Origin: Rostratula benghalensis
Taxonomy: Eukaryota > Chordata > Aves > Charadriiformes > Rostratulidae
Assembly: GCA_013399305.1 (NCBI GenBank)
Contig: VXAI01000164.1
Location: forward strand, 1,720,797 to 1,784,796
Length of the DNA stretch: 64,000 bases
Direction: 5' to 3'
Below are positions 25,401-38,000 of this stretch, one piece after another. The notes below the pieces were generated by a model. It made no database searches. It was not told the DNA's origin and saw only the letters and a program-made list of their open reading frames with translations. The translations under genes were made by a program, and so were the position numbers. Numbering within the stretch: position 1 is the stretch's first letter; each line of letters opens with the position of its first letter.

Positions 25401-28380
25401 AGGGAGACACAGGAGGGAACCAGTGGCCTTTGTGAAGCAAGGTGAACAGTAAGGCTAATGGTAAGAGAGGAGAGTACAACTCTTTCCTGTGGTTTCTAGA
25501 AAAACTCTCATAAAAGCCAGTATTAAAGTGAATGAGTGCTATGTAGTGAGGTTCACCTAAGTGGTGGTGCCAGAACATCCCTGCTCCTGAGCTCTCCTTC
25601 TGCTGTGTGCCCCTCACACAGCTGGAAGGAGCAAAATTGCTCATGACTCTCCCTTCCTTTTTTTCTGATTTTTTTTTTCTCCTTTATTTTTATTTATTTT
25701 AGTAAGTATCTCTTTCATTTATATTTATTTTAGGGTGCATTCAAACCCTGGGATTTATCTTCTGGGCTCACATGCAGTGGGGTTGGCCCAATGACAGATT
25801 TCTCAGGTCAGCACTCAAACTAACAGTTATCACAAAAGCAAATTTTTTTTTAGGACAAAAATCTCTTGTACTGTTAGTTGCCGGTTCTTTGATTTTAAGT
25901 AAAAAAAACATAAAATAAAATACCCATATCCTTTAAAAGTTCTACAATATCAGAATAAAAATTTGCAGACTGTGGCTGACCTGCAGCAAGAAGGTCCATG
26001 CCAGCCATGGTGATTTCTTGATTTCCTTGCTGAGAAGGAAAGGAGAGCACCACACTTCAGCTAAAAGCCCTGAGTGATGGGAGGAGGGTGGCAAGAGAGG
26101 ATGAGCCCTCCAAGCTTCTTCTGCCCATGGGCACTCGCAGAGCTTAGGCACCCTACAGTGAGCTATCAAAAAGTCCAGGTAGGTGCCAGCCTCTGAGAAA
26201 GAAACACATTTACAGGGAAACCCCAGATAATTTTCAATGCTTTGCTGTATAAATATATTAAAGATCTTAAAGTAATCTCCTGGCAGAAAACAAGAAGCTT
26301 ATTTCTTTCAGTGTGTTTGTTTTAAGATGCCAATCAAAAGGTCTTTCCGCAGCAAAAATTCAGTGGTAGATTTGACTTTGCGCATGCTGTTGGGATTGGG
26401 CCCAAGAGGTGACAGCCAACAGATAAGGACTTGATTAATATCCAGTAAGAAGCAGGAGGAAGGAACGTTATCAGCAGTTTCACCTGACTCATGTGATGGG
26501 CCGACAATCTATAGAGAACTCCATGGAGGTCTGAAAGCAGCGTGGTCCCCACCTTGGGATGACTGCTTTCCTCTCGTGCAACATTTCAGCTAATCTTGGC
26601 CCCTGCACCTTAAGATGGGCCTTTAGGAGCACTGTTGACATTGCATGTGAAGAGAAAACTTGATTTTTAAGTTATAAGCTTGACTTTTTCTCCCAGTGAT
26701 GGAGGTAAAAGGCATGACAGGTACTGCTGAGTGCTGGAACACAGTCCTCTTCTGCCTGCAGCTTGGGAACTTGTGAAATGAAGGATACACCGAATGTCTG
26801 GTTTACAAATCCTAACTTTCAATGGGAAGTGCCATCAATATATTAAATAGGGATGGACATAAACTAAGCACATAAAGTATTAAGTAAATTAAACAGCAGG
26901 AAAATGAGCTCTAGCATTTCTGCTTTGTAGACCAAAATCCCTCCCACAGAATTTTCAACAATTACATTACCTTCAAAACACAACTATAGAAGTTTAAATT
27001 TCTCACTTTGAACTTTATCAAGGAAAGAGGCACAAACCAAACTCATATACAATAATCAAACCCATGAAGGCATAATTTTGTCAAAGATCAAAAAAAGCAT
27101 TTAATCCCTTTTTTGGTGATGAAGAGGAAAAATCCCCTGACGGTTTTACCATGGGAAAAGGTATGAAGCAGAGTACTACAGGGGCTGTGGCCAGCTCTGC
27201 CTACTCTGTGGGTGTCTCCTTTATGGAGGATGCAAAGATGGTCCCACCATTCCACTGCTTGTATCCCCCTCCCTGGCACTGCTCCACTTGTGTTCAAGTG
27301 ATGGAAAAGAGCTAGACATTAAACAACGTTACAGTAATTTGTAGGAAAACGTCCAAATAGGTGATTAAAGCCTAACCAGACAGTCTAACTCTCAAGGTCT
27401 ATTGAGCTGAAACAGCTCAGAGGCTGCCTTACAGGCCACCTTTGAAATCAGGAGGAAAGCCACCAGGAAATTAAGCAGTCAAAACATGGTGCTTCAAAAG
27501 TTTGGTTGTGGCAAATTATGTGCCCTTGGTGTTGGGCAGGTTGCAAAGCAATATGCTGTTAGGGGAGCAGGCAGAGGGGATGGGAGCAGCCCCTGCTGCA
27601 GCCACCCTCAGGCAGGCTCAGAGAGGGATCTGCTCCAGGTGCCTGACCTTCCTCCTTGCGTGGGAGAGCAGCTCCAAAATATTGTCTGGGCCCCTTGAGT
27701 CTGAACCCTGGACCCGTACAGTGCCTGTAGGTCAGGCTGAGATCAAATATAAACTCCCCTTTCCTCTCTTGAGTTTCTTTATGCTGTTGTGCCTCTTGGG
27801 TTTTTGGGGCTATATTCCTAATCTTACCTTCTTTTCTTGTTTCAAACTGGTGCAAATCACCTCCTGTGAAAACAAACAGCCACTCAGCCACTCGCTATTT
27901 CACTGTCACACCTTCCCCTTTCTCTGTTTATGTATTTCTTCAGGTGCACAGTCTATGCTGTGGTCTCCTTAAGCTCAGAGGTGTCACACCTCCAGCCCCC
28001 CTGCCTTACCCATTTTAGAGTAAGCACAACCAAAATGTTAAGGCTGGGGGAAATTTGAAGCAGAAAAGATGCACTTGGTTAGGAAATATGTACATCTTTT
28101 TCATTAGTGGCAACCATTTAATACTGCCCAGAGGTCTGGAATACTCTGATGGCAATGAAATCAGCTGGGGCTGCCAGAGGCACCCTGCAGCATCTCTTTA
28201 ATAGATTATGGGATCACGTAATAGATATGTATCTATAGGTACGTAATAGACACAGGATCAATAGCTCACAGGAGCCTAGGAATTTATGCCAGGGATATCA
28301 AAATACGCATGTCAACATTTCCTACTTAAACAAAAGAAACTTAAACTTAAACCCAACCTCTGAGTGAAGCACCGTATGGA
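22401..28380. other. gene-free stretch upstream of TFF2
   Basis: AT-rich DNA with poly-T (near 22447) and poly-A (near 23017-23034) tracts. I see no further trefoil-like exon, serine-protease exon or named repeat here on either strand. Confidence 0.45.
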
Positions 28381-28386
28381 ACAATG

Positions 28387-28426
28387 TTATCAGAACTTGC
28401 CAGGTAAACATGAGTAGGGTATAAAA
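28387..28426 (+). promoter_or_regulatory. TFF2 core promoter: GATA and FOXA motifs plus TATA box
   Basis: A TATAAAA box at 28420-28426 lies 61 bp before the TFF2 start codon, which places transcription start near 28450. Immediately upstream are GTAAACA (28404-28410), a match to the FOXA/HNF3 consensus, and TTATCA (28387-28392), an inverted GATA site. FOXA and GATA factors are established activators of gut trefoil genes. That they act at these particular sites is inference. Confidence 0.6.
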
Positions 28427-28480
28427 CGAGCTGTTCCCTTAGGAGAGCAGCACCTCTCCTCCACCCACCTTCCAAGAGCA

Positions 28481-28562
28481 ATGGATCTCAAAGTGATCTG
28501 TGCGCTCTCCACCATCCTCATCATAGCCCTCAGCACCGTGGCAGAGGGAAAGACATTGCCAA
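28481..28562 (+). CDS. TFF2: TFF2 coding exon 1 (signal peptide)
   Basis: Encodes residues 1-27 plus one base of codon 28. The donor is GTAAGT, a perfect consensus, leaving a phase-1 intron. Confidence 0.93.
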
Positions 28563-31500
28563 GTAAGTACTGTTGCCTTCACAGGTATGTATGTGGTCCT
28601 GATCCTACTGACTGACTGCAGCAAGAGCACATTTCCAGTTTATGTATCGGAGAGCAAAAGTCTCACTTTGGCACTATTAGCAAAGCTGGAGTCTATTTTT
28701 TATGTTTATTTTCAGAGAAATCTATGGCAAAATAAAATTAAAAAAAAGACCACAGTTTTTGTATTGGTGGAATTACCCAGGACTTGATGTAAGGGCAGAG
28801 GGACAGAGAAGCCCAGGAGCTCACCAGACCAGGACCAGACCAGACCAGGACTGGAACAGGAGCTACCTTTGTCTAAATAGTCTTCTGACATTTATTTTAT
28901 GCTACTCTGCCACATGAGTACAATTTCAAAGGAGTCTATCTGCCTCTTTAATGAAAGAGAAGTCATTTAGACAGCTTAGGAAGTGGTAAGTGAGCAAATC
29001 AATGACAGACATCTAGGGACATCTCCAGAATTTCTTGCTTGCAGATGACTGTGCAGTAGAGTTAAAATTTTGAAAGCATAGCTGCAACTATTTGCATGTA
29101 ATCCTATGCTTTTTATAGTGACCTGATGAGTTTTATATCTTTACACCAGTTGGAATACCTACTGGACCCTTAACTCTTTATTTCTTCACTTGAGATGGGC
29201 AAAGCAATGAACATTTACTAGCATGACACTTGAAATTTTAGTTTCTTACTGCTTGGTGTGTTTTATTTGGAGTCCACAGACCCCATTGTGCTGGGCTGGC
29301 TTGGCTGCAAGTGGGACTGCAGATTCTCAAGGGGTGGAGTACAATCATAACTGAAATCAGTGAGAGTTTAAAAGCAACTTTTACACCACATGATATCTGG
29401 TCTTAGCAAGTGACAGAAAAGGTACACTTGCAAAGATGGACAGTCCAGGGAAAGGTCATTTTTTCCAGCAGACACCTGACAAATGCACCTCCACTAATGA
29501 GTGTGCAAGCTGACACTCAGTAACTTTCTACTTCTGTCCCAAACAGCGAGATGCCAGTGTAGACTGGCCCCCAGAGAGCGAAGGAACTGCGGCTACCCGG
29601 GAATCTCAGCAGCAGAGTGCAAGAAAGCTGGATGTTGCTTCAACGCTTCAGTCCCTGGCGTTCCCTGGTGCTTTGCTCCTAAACCAAAGAGAGGTAATGC
29701 CTCTGCCAGAAACACTGATTTACCTAATGTTTGATTAGAAAGAAATGTGTACAACCAGGGAGTAGCTCTGCTCTTCTTCTTAGGCTCATAAACCTCTATT
29801 AGAATACCACTGGTAGTAAAATGGAAAGTAAAACCTTGCTTACCCATCAGCCTTTTGTCTCATGCTCTTCACACAATATAATTCCTCTTCCTTCAAGATT
29901 CTAGTGATCAGATAACGTAATAATGTTGGTTATTTAAAAACATTTCACTACCATTTGTGGTCTTCATCAGTAGACCAGGGGATCCTCAGCACTTAAGTGG
30001 GTTTTTTATGTGGCTGAGGAGGACTTCAGCACTGCATGTCAAAGTCCTGAGTAGATGGGTGCCTCTGTACTTGTTTGGCACCTGTACAAAAGACCAGACA
30101 CATGCTGTAACTTCTAGGTTTTTTGCTCTTTCTCCAGCCTGTTTTGATAATTGCTACTTCTCTCCTGTTTCCCCCATAATTCCACTTTGAGGTTCTTATT
30201 TTCTCTCCCGTTTTTGCTCCCAGTCTTCCTTCAATGAAATCACCAAAATATCCCAGGGAAATCCTTTTCTCCATTACGTTCTTCATTCTAAAGCTTCCAA
30301 ACTCCTTCTTCCATTTTTTTTTTTTTGCCTTTGTTTCAGGAGGAAAAAACCTGAATTATTCAGGCTGGGTGGTATAATTTCTTTACCTGTGATTTCATCT
30401 TAAATTGCTTGGATAAGATGTGATCTCCTCCAAACTGCCCTACCTCCTTTCCATAACTCAAGTTGGCATGCAGAGGAGGCTGCGTTTTTCTCTCCCCATA
30501 TTAGCCAGGCTGCTCTGGGGTTAGTATTGGGTCAGGTCATGAATATACCCTGGTCCAAGGCCAGTGTCCGTGGTACCATTATGAAAGACATTTGGCTCTT
30601 GACCCCATAGTTGGATTTAGGAAAAGTAAAGATGAGTCACTGTCTGTCAGGCACTTCTAGGGGAAAATTTTCCCCACTCTGATCCCTGGGTTGCAGCAGC
30701 AACTCCTCACCCTTTGGTATTTAGCTTTGCTTAACAGGCATGGTAAGGATTTGTGTGAACCTCCCGCCTGAAATGGGTGGGGAGAAAGGCGTCACGGCTG
30801 TCATGTTCACTTACTGACCTCATTTAGCATCTTGCCTTTTATTTATGAATTATACTGCCAGGTAAACAGAGCATAAAGTAATGCATCCTCCTTCCTTCCT
30901 TTATTTCTGCTTTACGCAGTTAGGAAAGTATGTCCCAACGATTCTTATATCAGGATAAACTGCGGCTTCCCTGGCATCACAGCTAAGGACTGCGAAAGGA
31001 GGGGATGCTGCTTCAAGGCACATCCTGCTGGTGTCCCCTGGTGCTTCTACCACCGCATTGTGGAGGAAGGTAATGTTCTGCACGAGGGGACCCTGTCCCT
31101 GTGGATGCACCACGGCTCCTGGCAGGGCCCATGCAGTGCCTGTGCTCTGCCAGCCTGGTGCAGTGGGAGGCCACACTTGAGGGATTGCAGGATGGGGTCT
31201 CCCTGCCTTGCCAGTGCGGATGCATAGTTTCCTCACCCAGGGTGTAAGAGGGGAAGAGGAGGTTCAACCCTAAAAAGACAGACTTCTTGAACCCGGGGGT
31301 GGGTGTTGCTAATGTACCTGAGCCAGAGACTTGTGGGCAACGTGGCTGCACAGGAAGACTGAGCTCCGGTGTAACCTCAAGCCCTTGGCTAATGTAATGA
31401 TAGAGGTGCAGCTACCAAACTCAAACCTACTTTATCACAACAGACAAAAGGCTTTGCTTTAGAAATGTTGAATGGAATTTAAGGACATTTCTGTCCCCTT

Positions 31501-31825
31501 CCTTCTGTGTTTTTAATGAGGATTGACCTTTCAGCGTATCTAACATAGATAACTAATAGCCTCAGCCAATTCTAACCCACCCTACAGTGTATTTTGTACT
31601 GGAAACAATTAGCCATAATTTGGTTCTACTGATCTGAACTGTAGATAGGAAACACATGTACAGGTGGGGAGTAGGAGGAGGGGGCAGGGGCAGGGAAGCA
31701 ATTGTTAAAAAAATTGCCTTTTGATGTCCTGCAGCTAAGTCAAACAATTCCTAACACCTTGTGCATTTCATGGAGAAAACATGTCCATTAATTTGCTTCT
31801 CCTCTTTACCTCCCTAGGTTGTTAA
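28481..31825 (+). CDS. trefoil factor 2, complete four-exon gene
   Basis: Joined exons 28481-28562, 29547-29693, 30920-31069 and 31818-31825 encode 128 residues, close to the mammalian 129. Residues 1-21 or so form a signal peptide (hydrophobic [17 protein letters not shown]). Two trefoil domains follow: Cys32-Cys69 and Cys81-Cys118. Each has the six-cysteine order with NCGYPG or NCGFPG, CCF and VPWCF. Cys30 and the terminal Cys128 are the extra pair that ring-closes TFF2 in mammals. That pair and the two-domain layout identify TFF2 rather than TFF1 or TFF3. All introns are phase 1. TFF2 is a secreted, protease-resistant peptide that binds mucin in gastric and other mucosae and promotes epithelial repair. 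The start is supported by a G at -3 and G at +4. Sequons N60-A-S and N83-D-S suggest N-glycosylation. It converges on ABCG1. Confidence 0.95.
28563..29546 (+). other. TFF2: TFF2 intron 1
   Basis: A 984-bp intron. It holds a short ACCAG/GACCAG-type tandem run at 28823-28850 and nothing else that I recognise. Confidence 0.85.
29547..29693 (+). CDS. TFF2: TFF2 coding exon 2 (first trefoil domain)
   Basis: 147 bp, acceptor CCCAAACAG, donor GTAATG. It encodes residues 28-76 with CQC at 30-32, [15 protein letters not shown], the NAS sequon at 60-62 and VPWCF. The tail KPKR makes the linker basic. Confidence 0.96.
30920..31069 (+). CDS. TFF2: TFF2 coding exon 3 (second trefoil domain)
   Basis: 150 bp, acceptor TTTACGCAG, donor GTAATG. 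It encodes residues 77-126 with C81, the NDS sequon at 83-85, [17 protein letters not shown] and VPWCF. Like exon 2 it is a symmetrical phase 1-1 exon, which fits domain duplication by exon duplication. Confidence 0.96.
31665..31694 (+). repeat. TFF2: G-rich run in TFF2 intron 3
   Basis: Four runs of three or more Gs, with one 10-base loop and two 2-base loops. It is close to, but not a strict, quadruplex motif. Confidence 0.35.
31818..31825 (+). CDS. TFF2: TFF2 coding exon 4 (last residues and stop)
   Basis: After acceptor CTCCCTAG the exon completes Gly127, adds Cys128 (TGT) and stops at TAA. The two-codon coding tail supplies the C-terminal cysteine typical of TFF2. Confidence 0.9.
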
Positions 31826-32050
31826 AAGAGAAACTTCCATCAAGAACTTTATGATCTTTGGAGCTACTACAAGAAGAAACAACAGCCAGAGGTCCCAACT
31901 CAGACTTTACAGTATGCAACAGCTATGATTTCTAGGTCATTTTTACCTTCGATTGACTCCTTCCTGACAAAAAGTTGCTTGCAGCTTTTTTTCCTTCAGT
32001 AGGCTAGTACTGTGCAGGTTTTCACCATAATAAAAGAACTAAGACACAGT
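31826..32050 (+). other. TFF2: TFF2 3' UTR with poly(A) signal
   Basis: A short 3' UTR follows the stop. AATAAA at 32029-32034 is followed by TG-rich sequence, so cleavage is expected near 32050. Confidence 0.8.
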
Positions 32051-35000
32051 TTGTGAGTTCTCCGTTATCCTTATTTTCAAGCGTGTGTTTCTGTGTTTCC
32101 CAGGAAATTTGGCATCTTAGCAGCTCATGGATGACAGAGTAACCACTAACACTTCTGAAAGGGACATGGCACTCAGCTCTTTGTGTTAGTTACACTTCAC
32201 AATTGCAAATGACTTCTTGCATTTGATAGATGATATGTGGCCTCACACTGGCCACTTGCCTTTCTAAACACTGAAAATGTTCAGTTTCCCTTCATATAGC
32301 TACAGCTGTGAGTTTGTTGGTTTTTTTTTTTTTTTCCCTTGAGACTTAGGGAAGGGTACCTTTGTTAGCTGATCACGGAGCTTATCTGACTCAGAGCAAT
32401 CCTGATCTCTGCATCACTGTGTTCTGGATGCTGCCAATCCCACCGTGCTGCTACTAGCGGAGCACAGAGTAGCTCAGGAAGGCAGATGATGGCCATTGGG
32501 CACCCGGCACCCAACACAGGCTCTGGCTGCTGATCCAACATGCAGATAAAGCACTGGCCACTCTCACTCTTAACCAGTGTCCCCACAAGCAGGTCCCGGA
32601 GTTCATGCTCAGGAAAAGTCCCTGCAACACTAAAAGAAAGGCACAGGTCCTGACCTATACCTGAAATTGAGCCTGCTGTGTCTCATCATGGCCTGGAGAA
32701 GCTCCTGGACTCCAGGCAAGTGTGGCTGCTTGCTCCTGAGGGTCTGTAATGCTTGGCACTGCAGCTCAAATGCTTGCCTGCTTTGGCTGAGTGAGAGCAC
32801 AGTAAAGAGCCTCTTAAGAGCACCACTGGGAACAAAACGGGTAACATGAGACTGCCAAGGCAGCAAGACTTGCTCAGGGCTTAGCAGGAAAGAGCAGCCT
32901 TGTGCGGCAAGGAGAGAGAAAGCCGTGGGGACATAACCCTCCTTAGAGATTTCTCCAAGTACGCTGTGATGAGTAAGTTTATCCAAGCAGGTAAAAATTA
33001 GACCATTTATAAAACTTCATTATCTCACACTTGCAATAGGCTCAGTAATATGATTTGAATATGTTATATATCAGTTGCAATATGAGTAATAAACTGAGAA
33101 GCCTTCTGAAGGTCTTTGCTGAGGAAGGTTTGATGATATAGTCCAGGTGAATTTGGGAGGCATAAACACAGTGTAATCACAATAATACTACATTTGCAAG
33201 ATTTGGTGCAATAACTACGTTCATTCCCCAGGTAATGAGGCCTTTGTAGGCATCTTGTTGGAATAAAGAACAAAAATGCAGCCACATTGAAAGTAGTGAC
33301 CCTCATCAATGCTGTGGGAAATCATGTGCAGGGACCAAAATTAGGCTGTCGTAATCAGTGTACTTTGAGGGCAGAGCTCTCAAAGAGGCACACGCACTTA
33401 CCAAAAGACTTTTCCTTTGACAGAGGCATGTACCAATGGGAGCAACACAGAGTGCAAGGGGGCATGTGTGTATTTCGCAGGGACGGGCTCAGATGGATAA
33501 CCACTCACTACTCCTGTTTCACCCTCTTATATCTATCCACTGGAGCTGTGTCAGTGAGGCAAGCACAGGTCAGTGGTCCTGCTGACCTTCTACCACCCCA
33601 GTGTACCAGGGCTGTGTTTGCCTTTGCACGAAAAATTATGCTTAGCAAGGGGAGTGGTGGTACTGTGGGATCCTCTGCTGCAAGACTTGATTGGGAAACC
33701 AAGCCTGGCAAGGCACAGCAGCTGAAACTCCTGGGAACTTCTTAAGCTCCTCTGTTGGAATTGTCTGCACGTTGGCATAAAGGAAAACAGCAGTGATGGT
33801 GTGGGAAAGCCCTGCTGACAGAAGTCTAACACCAAAGGGACGATATGAAGGGCTGAACTTGCTCACTTACTGTCCCTGGGCATGGTGTCCCCTGCAAAAA
33901 CCACTAACTGCTGTGTGCTGACCAGCAAACCATTCCCAACTGTGTGTTAAGTTAAGCCAAGGCACTGGGTCATGCAGTTGCTCTGGACATTCAAGGTTAT
34001 AAACAAGAGTTAGTTGCTCATAGCAAGAAGAATTATGAACTAGGGATTTGTCATCATCAGTAAGTCCTAAGGGATGATGGCTATTCTGGGAATTTACATT
34101 AAGTACATGCTTGAGATCTCTCCATGTAGACTGTTATCCACACCTCCACAAATGCACTTAAAAAAAAAAAAAAAACCTGCCTAGAATTCTTAAATTTAAC
34201 ATTTTTGGTGAGAAAGCAAGCTGGCAAAAATCAGAATAAAAGCACACAGCCGCTGAGGATGTGAAGATGGCAGGCAGAGCCAAGGTAGAGCAAAGTGAGA
34301 TCCCAAAACAGAAATGCACACCAAAGAGGAGTGCGCGAGACCTGCAGAGATGTGGTCACAGAAGAAAGCACCTTCCTCTCCTCAGCTTCAGGGCCACTTT
34401 GTGGGTTTCCCCTACTTGATTCAGTTGCCACAAGCCTTACTCATAGTCCTCAGAGAGAAAAATACACCTCTGGGCTGGAAATCATCTGGCTAGTTTGGAT
34501 GAGCGAATTGAACTGCCTGGAAAAGCCTCCTCCAGATCCAAAGGATGCCTACACAAGCAGCTGTACATATCTGATCTCCTTCCTTGGGTTTCCCCACCTT
34601 GATCCTAGAGCCACTCAGAAGATAGGAGAGAGGCAGAGACAGGGAACACCACTGACCTGGAACAAATCTCTGACTTGATGCTAGCTTTCCTAGGTGACCT
34701 GGTGGCAGAGGCCCAAGAACAACAAATTACTGCACAGGAGTGGAGACATCCTGGCTGCTAATTGCATTGATTGCATTTTGGAGCTCAGAGTCAAGCCAGA
34801 TAGACAGAAGTAGTTATGCACACTTCATTAATTTATTTTGTGTCAATAAATTGACAAGCTTCACTAGCTGATGCAATTGAAATGGCTTCCTGTTATTAGA
34901 CTGTATAAAGGCTGTCCTTTTCTGTCCCTTCTTCAACTTTTTTTTCCCCCATTCTTTTTGCTTGTGTGGAATTCTGTCCAGCACTAGAAAGAGAAATTTA

Positions 35001-38000
35001 AACAGAAAGGAAACTTTAAAACTGTTTTTATTATTTCAGGCTGGTTGCCTTACCCAGTTAGTTTATGTAAGGGAAATAAGTCAGAGTGCACCCACAACAC
35101 TTTGAGACTGATGGGTGGCCACACTGGGTCATTTCAGAGGTTCATCTAGTCCTCAGTCCTTCAGTGACCAAAAGGGCTGTCCAGGGAGAGGTGCAATGAG
35201 GCCTCTTTTTTTAACAAAATGCAGAGCTGTCATGAATGTGAATCAGTTTTAACAAGGAAATATGAAAAGCACCAACGAAAACTCACCCGTTGCCTCTTTG
35301 CAGGTCTGCTTGCAACCACTCATCACTGTACAGCGAGTGCTGTACAGCAAGTAAACAATGTTCTGAATATTTTTCTGAGGGGAAAAAAAGTAGGTCAGCT
35401 ACATGATTTTCGTCAGCGAAGGTGCTACCATAACAGGAATCAATTCTCTGTGACACAAAGCATTTGTGCTGATGAGGCTGTTGCGCAGATAGTGAATGAC
35501 GTTTAAAATCACGAACGCCTGGTAGCCCTAAACTGTCTGTAATCATGACAGCTGTGTGCAACCAGGGCTTCTGCTTCTAATAAGGCTGACCAGAAAATGT
35601 TTGACATTGCAGATTGATTGCCTGTGTGGTTCTTCAGTGAGTGAGGATATTCTACTGGTTTTTAAAGCAATTGTAGTCACGGAAAAGGTCTCAGAAATCA
35701 GTCATTTTGAAGCATATTTGACTGAGATGGAGAATTATCAGGGAGAAAACTAGGACAAACAAAGTGCTCAGAGCGGATGGGTGCTAGGAACGAAGAACAA
35801 ACCTGTAGCAATCTGAAAAAGGGATGTAACTGAAAATACCTCCAAAAATGTGTATTTTAACGTGCCCACTTACTTCAGATCACATTTGCAAATGTCTCTG
35901 AAAAGGGTATGCTTCCTGCTACAGCTACTACCACACACCTCCTCCGGCAAAGCTCCTGTTCAAAAGGGAGGTTTCAGACAAGGTGCCAAACTAAAGTGAA
36001 AAAGAATGCAGAAACTGAAATCTTCCTCTGCTGAGAGCAGCTAAATCACACGGTTCTGCCACAAGTGTCTAAGAAGCTACCAGTTTAACTGAAGCTTGAA
36101 AACTTGACCATGGTCCCATCAAACAGCTTGGAAAGCAGAAGGTAAAACACAAGAACCAAATCTGATTCCCTGTGTCAAAACCAGGCAGAATTATGATCTC
36201 AAGACCTAGATTCAGTTTCCAGGAAGTTGCCCTCTCTACCAGGCTGAGTCCAAAAAGGCAAATCACTGCTCTGAGGTGCAGGTTGCAAAACCTTCCTATG
36301 AGCAAAATTCAGCTGAGAGTTTCAGAAGCTTTCCAGATGACAGTTTTCCAAGCAGCTCTCTGCCGGAAACAAAAGTCCTCTTTTGGGCAGAACGGCCCAT
36401 TATTACTCTGTAGGTATGTTTTTCCCCATTTGAACCTTCTTCTATAGCATTTGAAAGCTGCCATTGTCAGTACACAGAACGGTGAGCTGCCCGACTACCT
36501 AAGCCAGCATGCACAGTCCCCATAGTGCCCAGTACGCTCTGTCAGGTATGCAATGGAGGGAAGCAACTACAAACATGTCCTCGGTACTAGGAAACAGCAG
36601 CCAAACAGATCGACTTTGCTTTAAAATGTGTAATACATGGATGTGCTAGAATTAACCAGTAGCACTCACAGATGCTGCAGCAGAGGATGCTGTTTGATCG
36701 AAACGTTTGCAGCCATTTGGTGCTTACCCCTACCCCCTGCAAGTGAATGCTAAATTTTCTGTGTGCTGAGCGGAGGTGAGCAGGGTGAGAAAAAAATAAA
36801 AGTACTTTTCTGCTGGAGACTAGTGTATCTATTCATCTAGCTATAATAACTTCTTGTGCTTTGTGAGCACTCATTGTATGCCCACTGTGGCGCCCAGAAA
36901 TTCTTCCCCTTAGAGAAGACACTAGATAAAGACAGGCTCTTTCAGGGCCTTGGTCTCCCATCTATCTCCAAGTTAGGTCTTCCAGGCTTCCTTCAGTATA
37001 TACCTCCATCCCTCAGCATAACAAAAGGTTGTTTTGGAAAACAGAAGTTATGAGGGATTTAATACTGAAATACTACAGCTGAAATGAAACTCTGAAAGCC
37101 TCAAATGAGAACATTTCACTGCAGCTGAGCCAAACACCTTCAATTGCTGAACTTGTTGCAGAAACTCTAGGAAATTCCCAGGGTTCAAAGCCTGTAGAAG
37201 TTAGTTGGGTCTGACTAAACACAGGAGCAGAGATGGTTGTTTGAAAGCAGGTATCATCCGCTTGATGATTTTAGTCTGTGGTGTTTCCAGGAAGCTTCAT
37301 TAAAGGTAAATTTATTAAGCAAAGCCCAGCCAGGACACCTGCTCCTTCCTGCCACAAAGTTGGATTTCCCCTGCTTGTTACCCATTTTCAGACTTGGTGT
37401 TACACTCCTTTTCAACAAACAGAAGGAGCAAAATCAAAAGCTTTACTGTCGCTTTTGTGTCTTCTCTAACTATTTTGGCGCTCCTTTCTGATTCTTACAC
37501 AGGAGAAAGACAAAAAGCACCTGTAAGGCTCGTGATAAAGCCATGAAATCTACTTAATATTTGCCTCTTCAGATGAAGGCGGGGAGGAGCAATGAGGTCC
37601 TAGGAACAGGTGGAGCTTTATTCGGCCTGCCCAGCAAAGCAGACAGGCTGGTGGTGGGACAAGAGATCGACTATGTGCTAGAAAGAAGGGGGGAAAATCC
37701 TGCAACTATTGGGGGTGTTTTCACAGTCAGAGGCTGACAATGGATCAACTTCATGTTTTGATAGTACTTCCCATCTGTGGAAGAGATCGAGTAAGGACTT
37801 CCCTATGGGTCTTCCTATGTGTGCGTGTGGGCACAGGCACAAACCTGAAACGTCAGGTACCCAGCAATGACCATTGCACAAAGTTAGCCTCACTGAAAAA
37901 ATTTCACAGCTCTTGAAAAAAATGGAGGCACAGAAAAAAAAAAAAATAAAAGGACCTAAAAAGGGGATCTGAAATTTAAAATAAAATTTAAAAAGAAATC

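Noticed and set aside
33287..33745. 152-codon plus-strand frame after TFF2, considered as a lost TFF3 or other gene
   Set aside because: No trefoil cysteine spacing, signal peptide or other motif.
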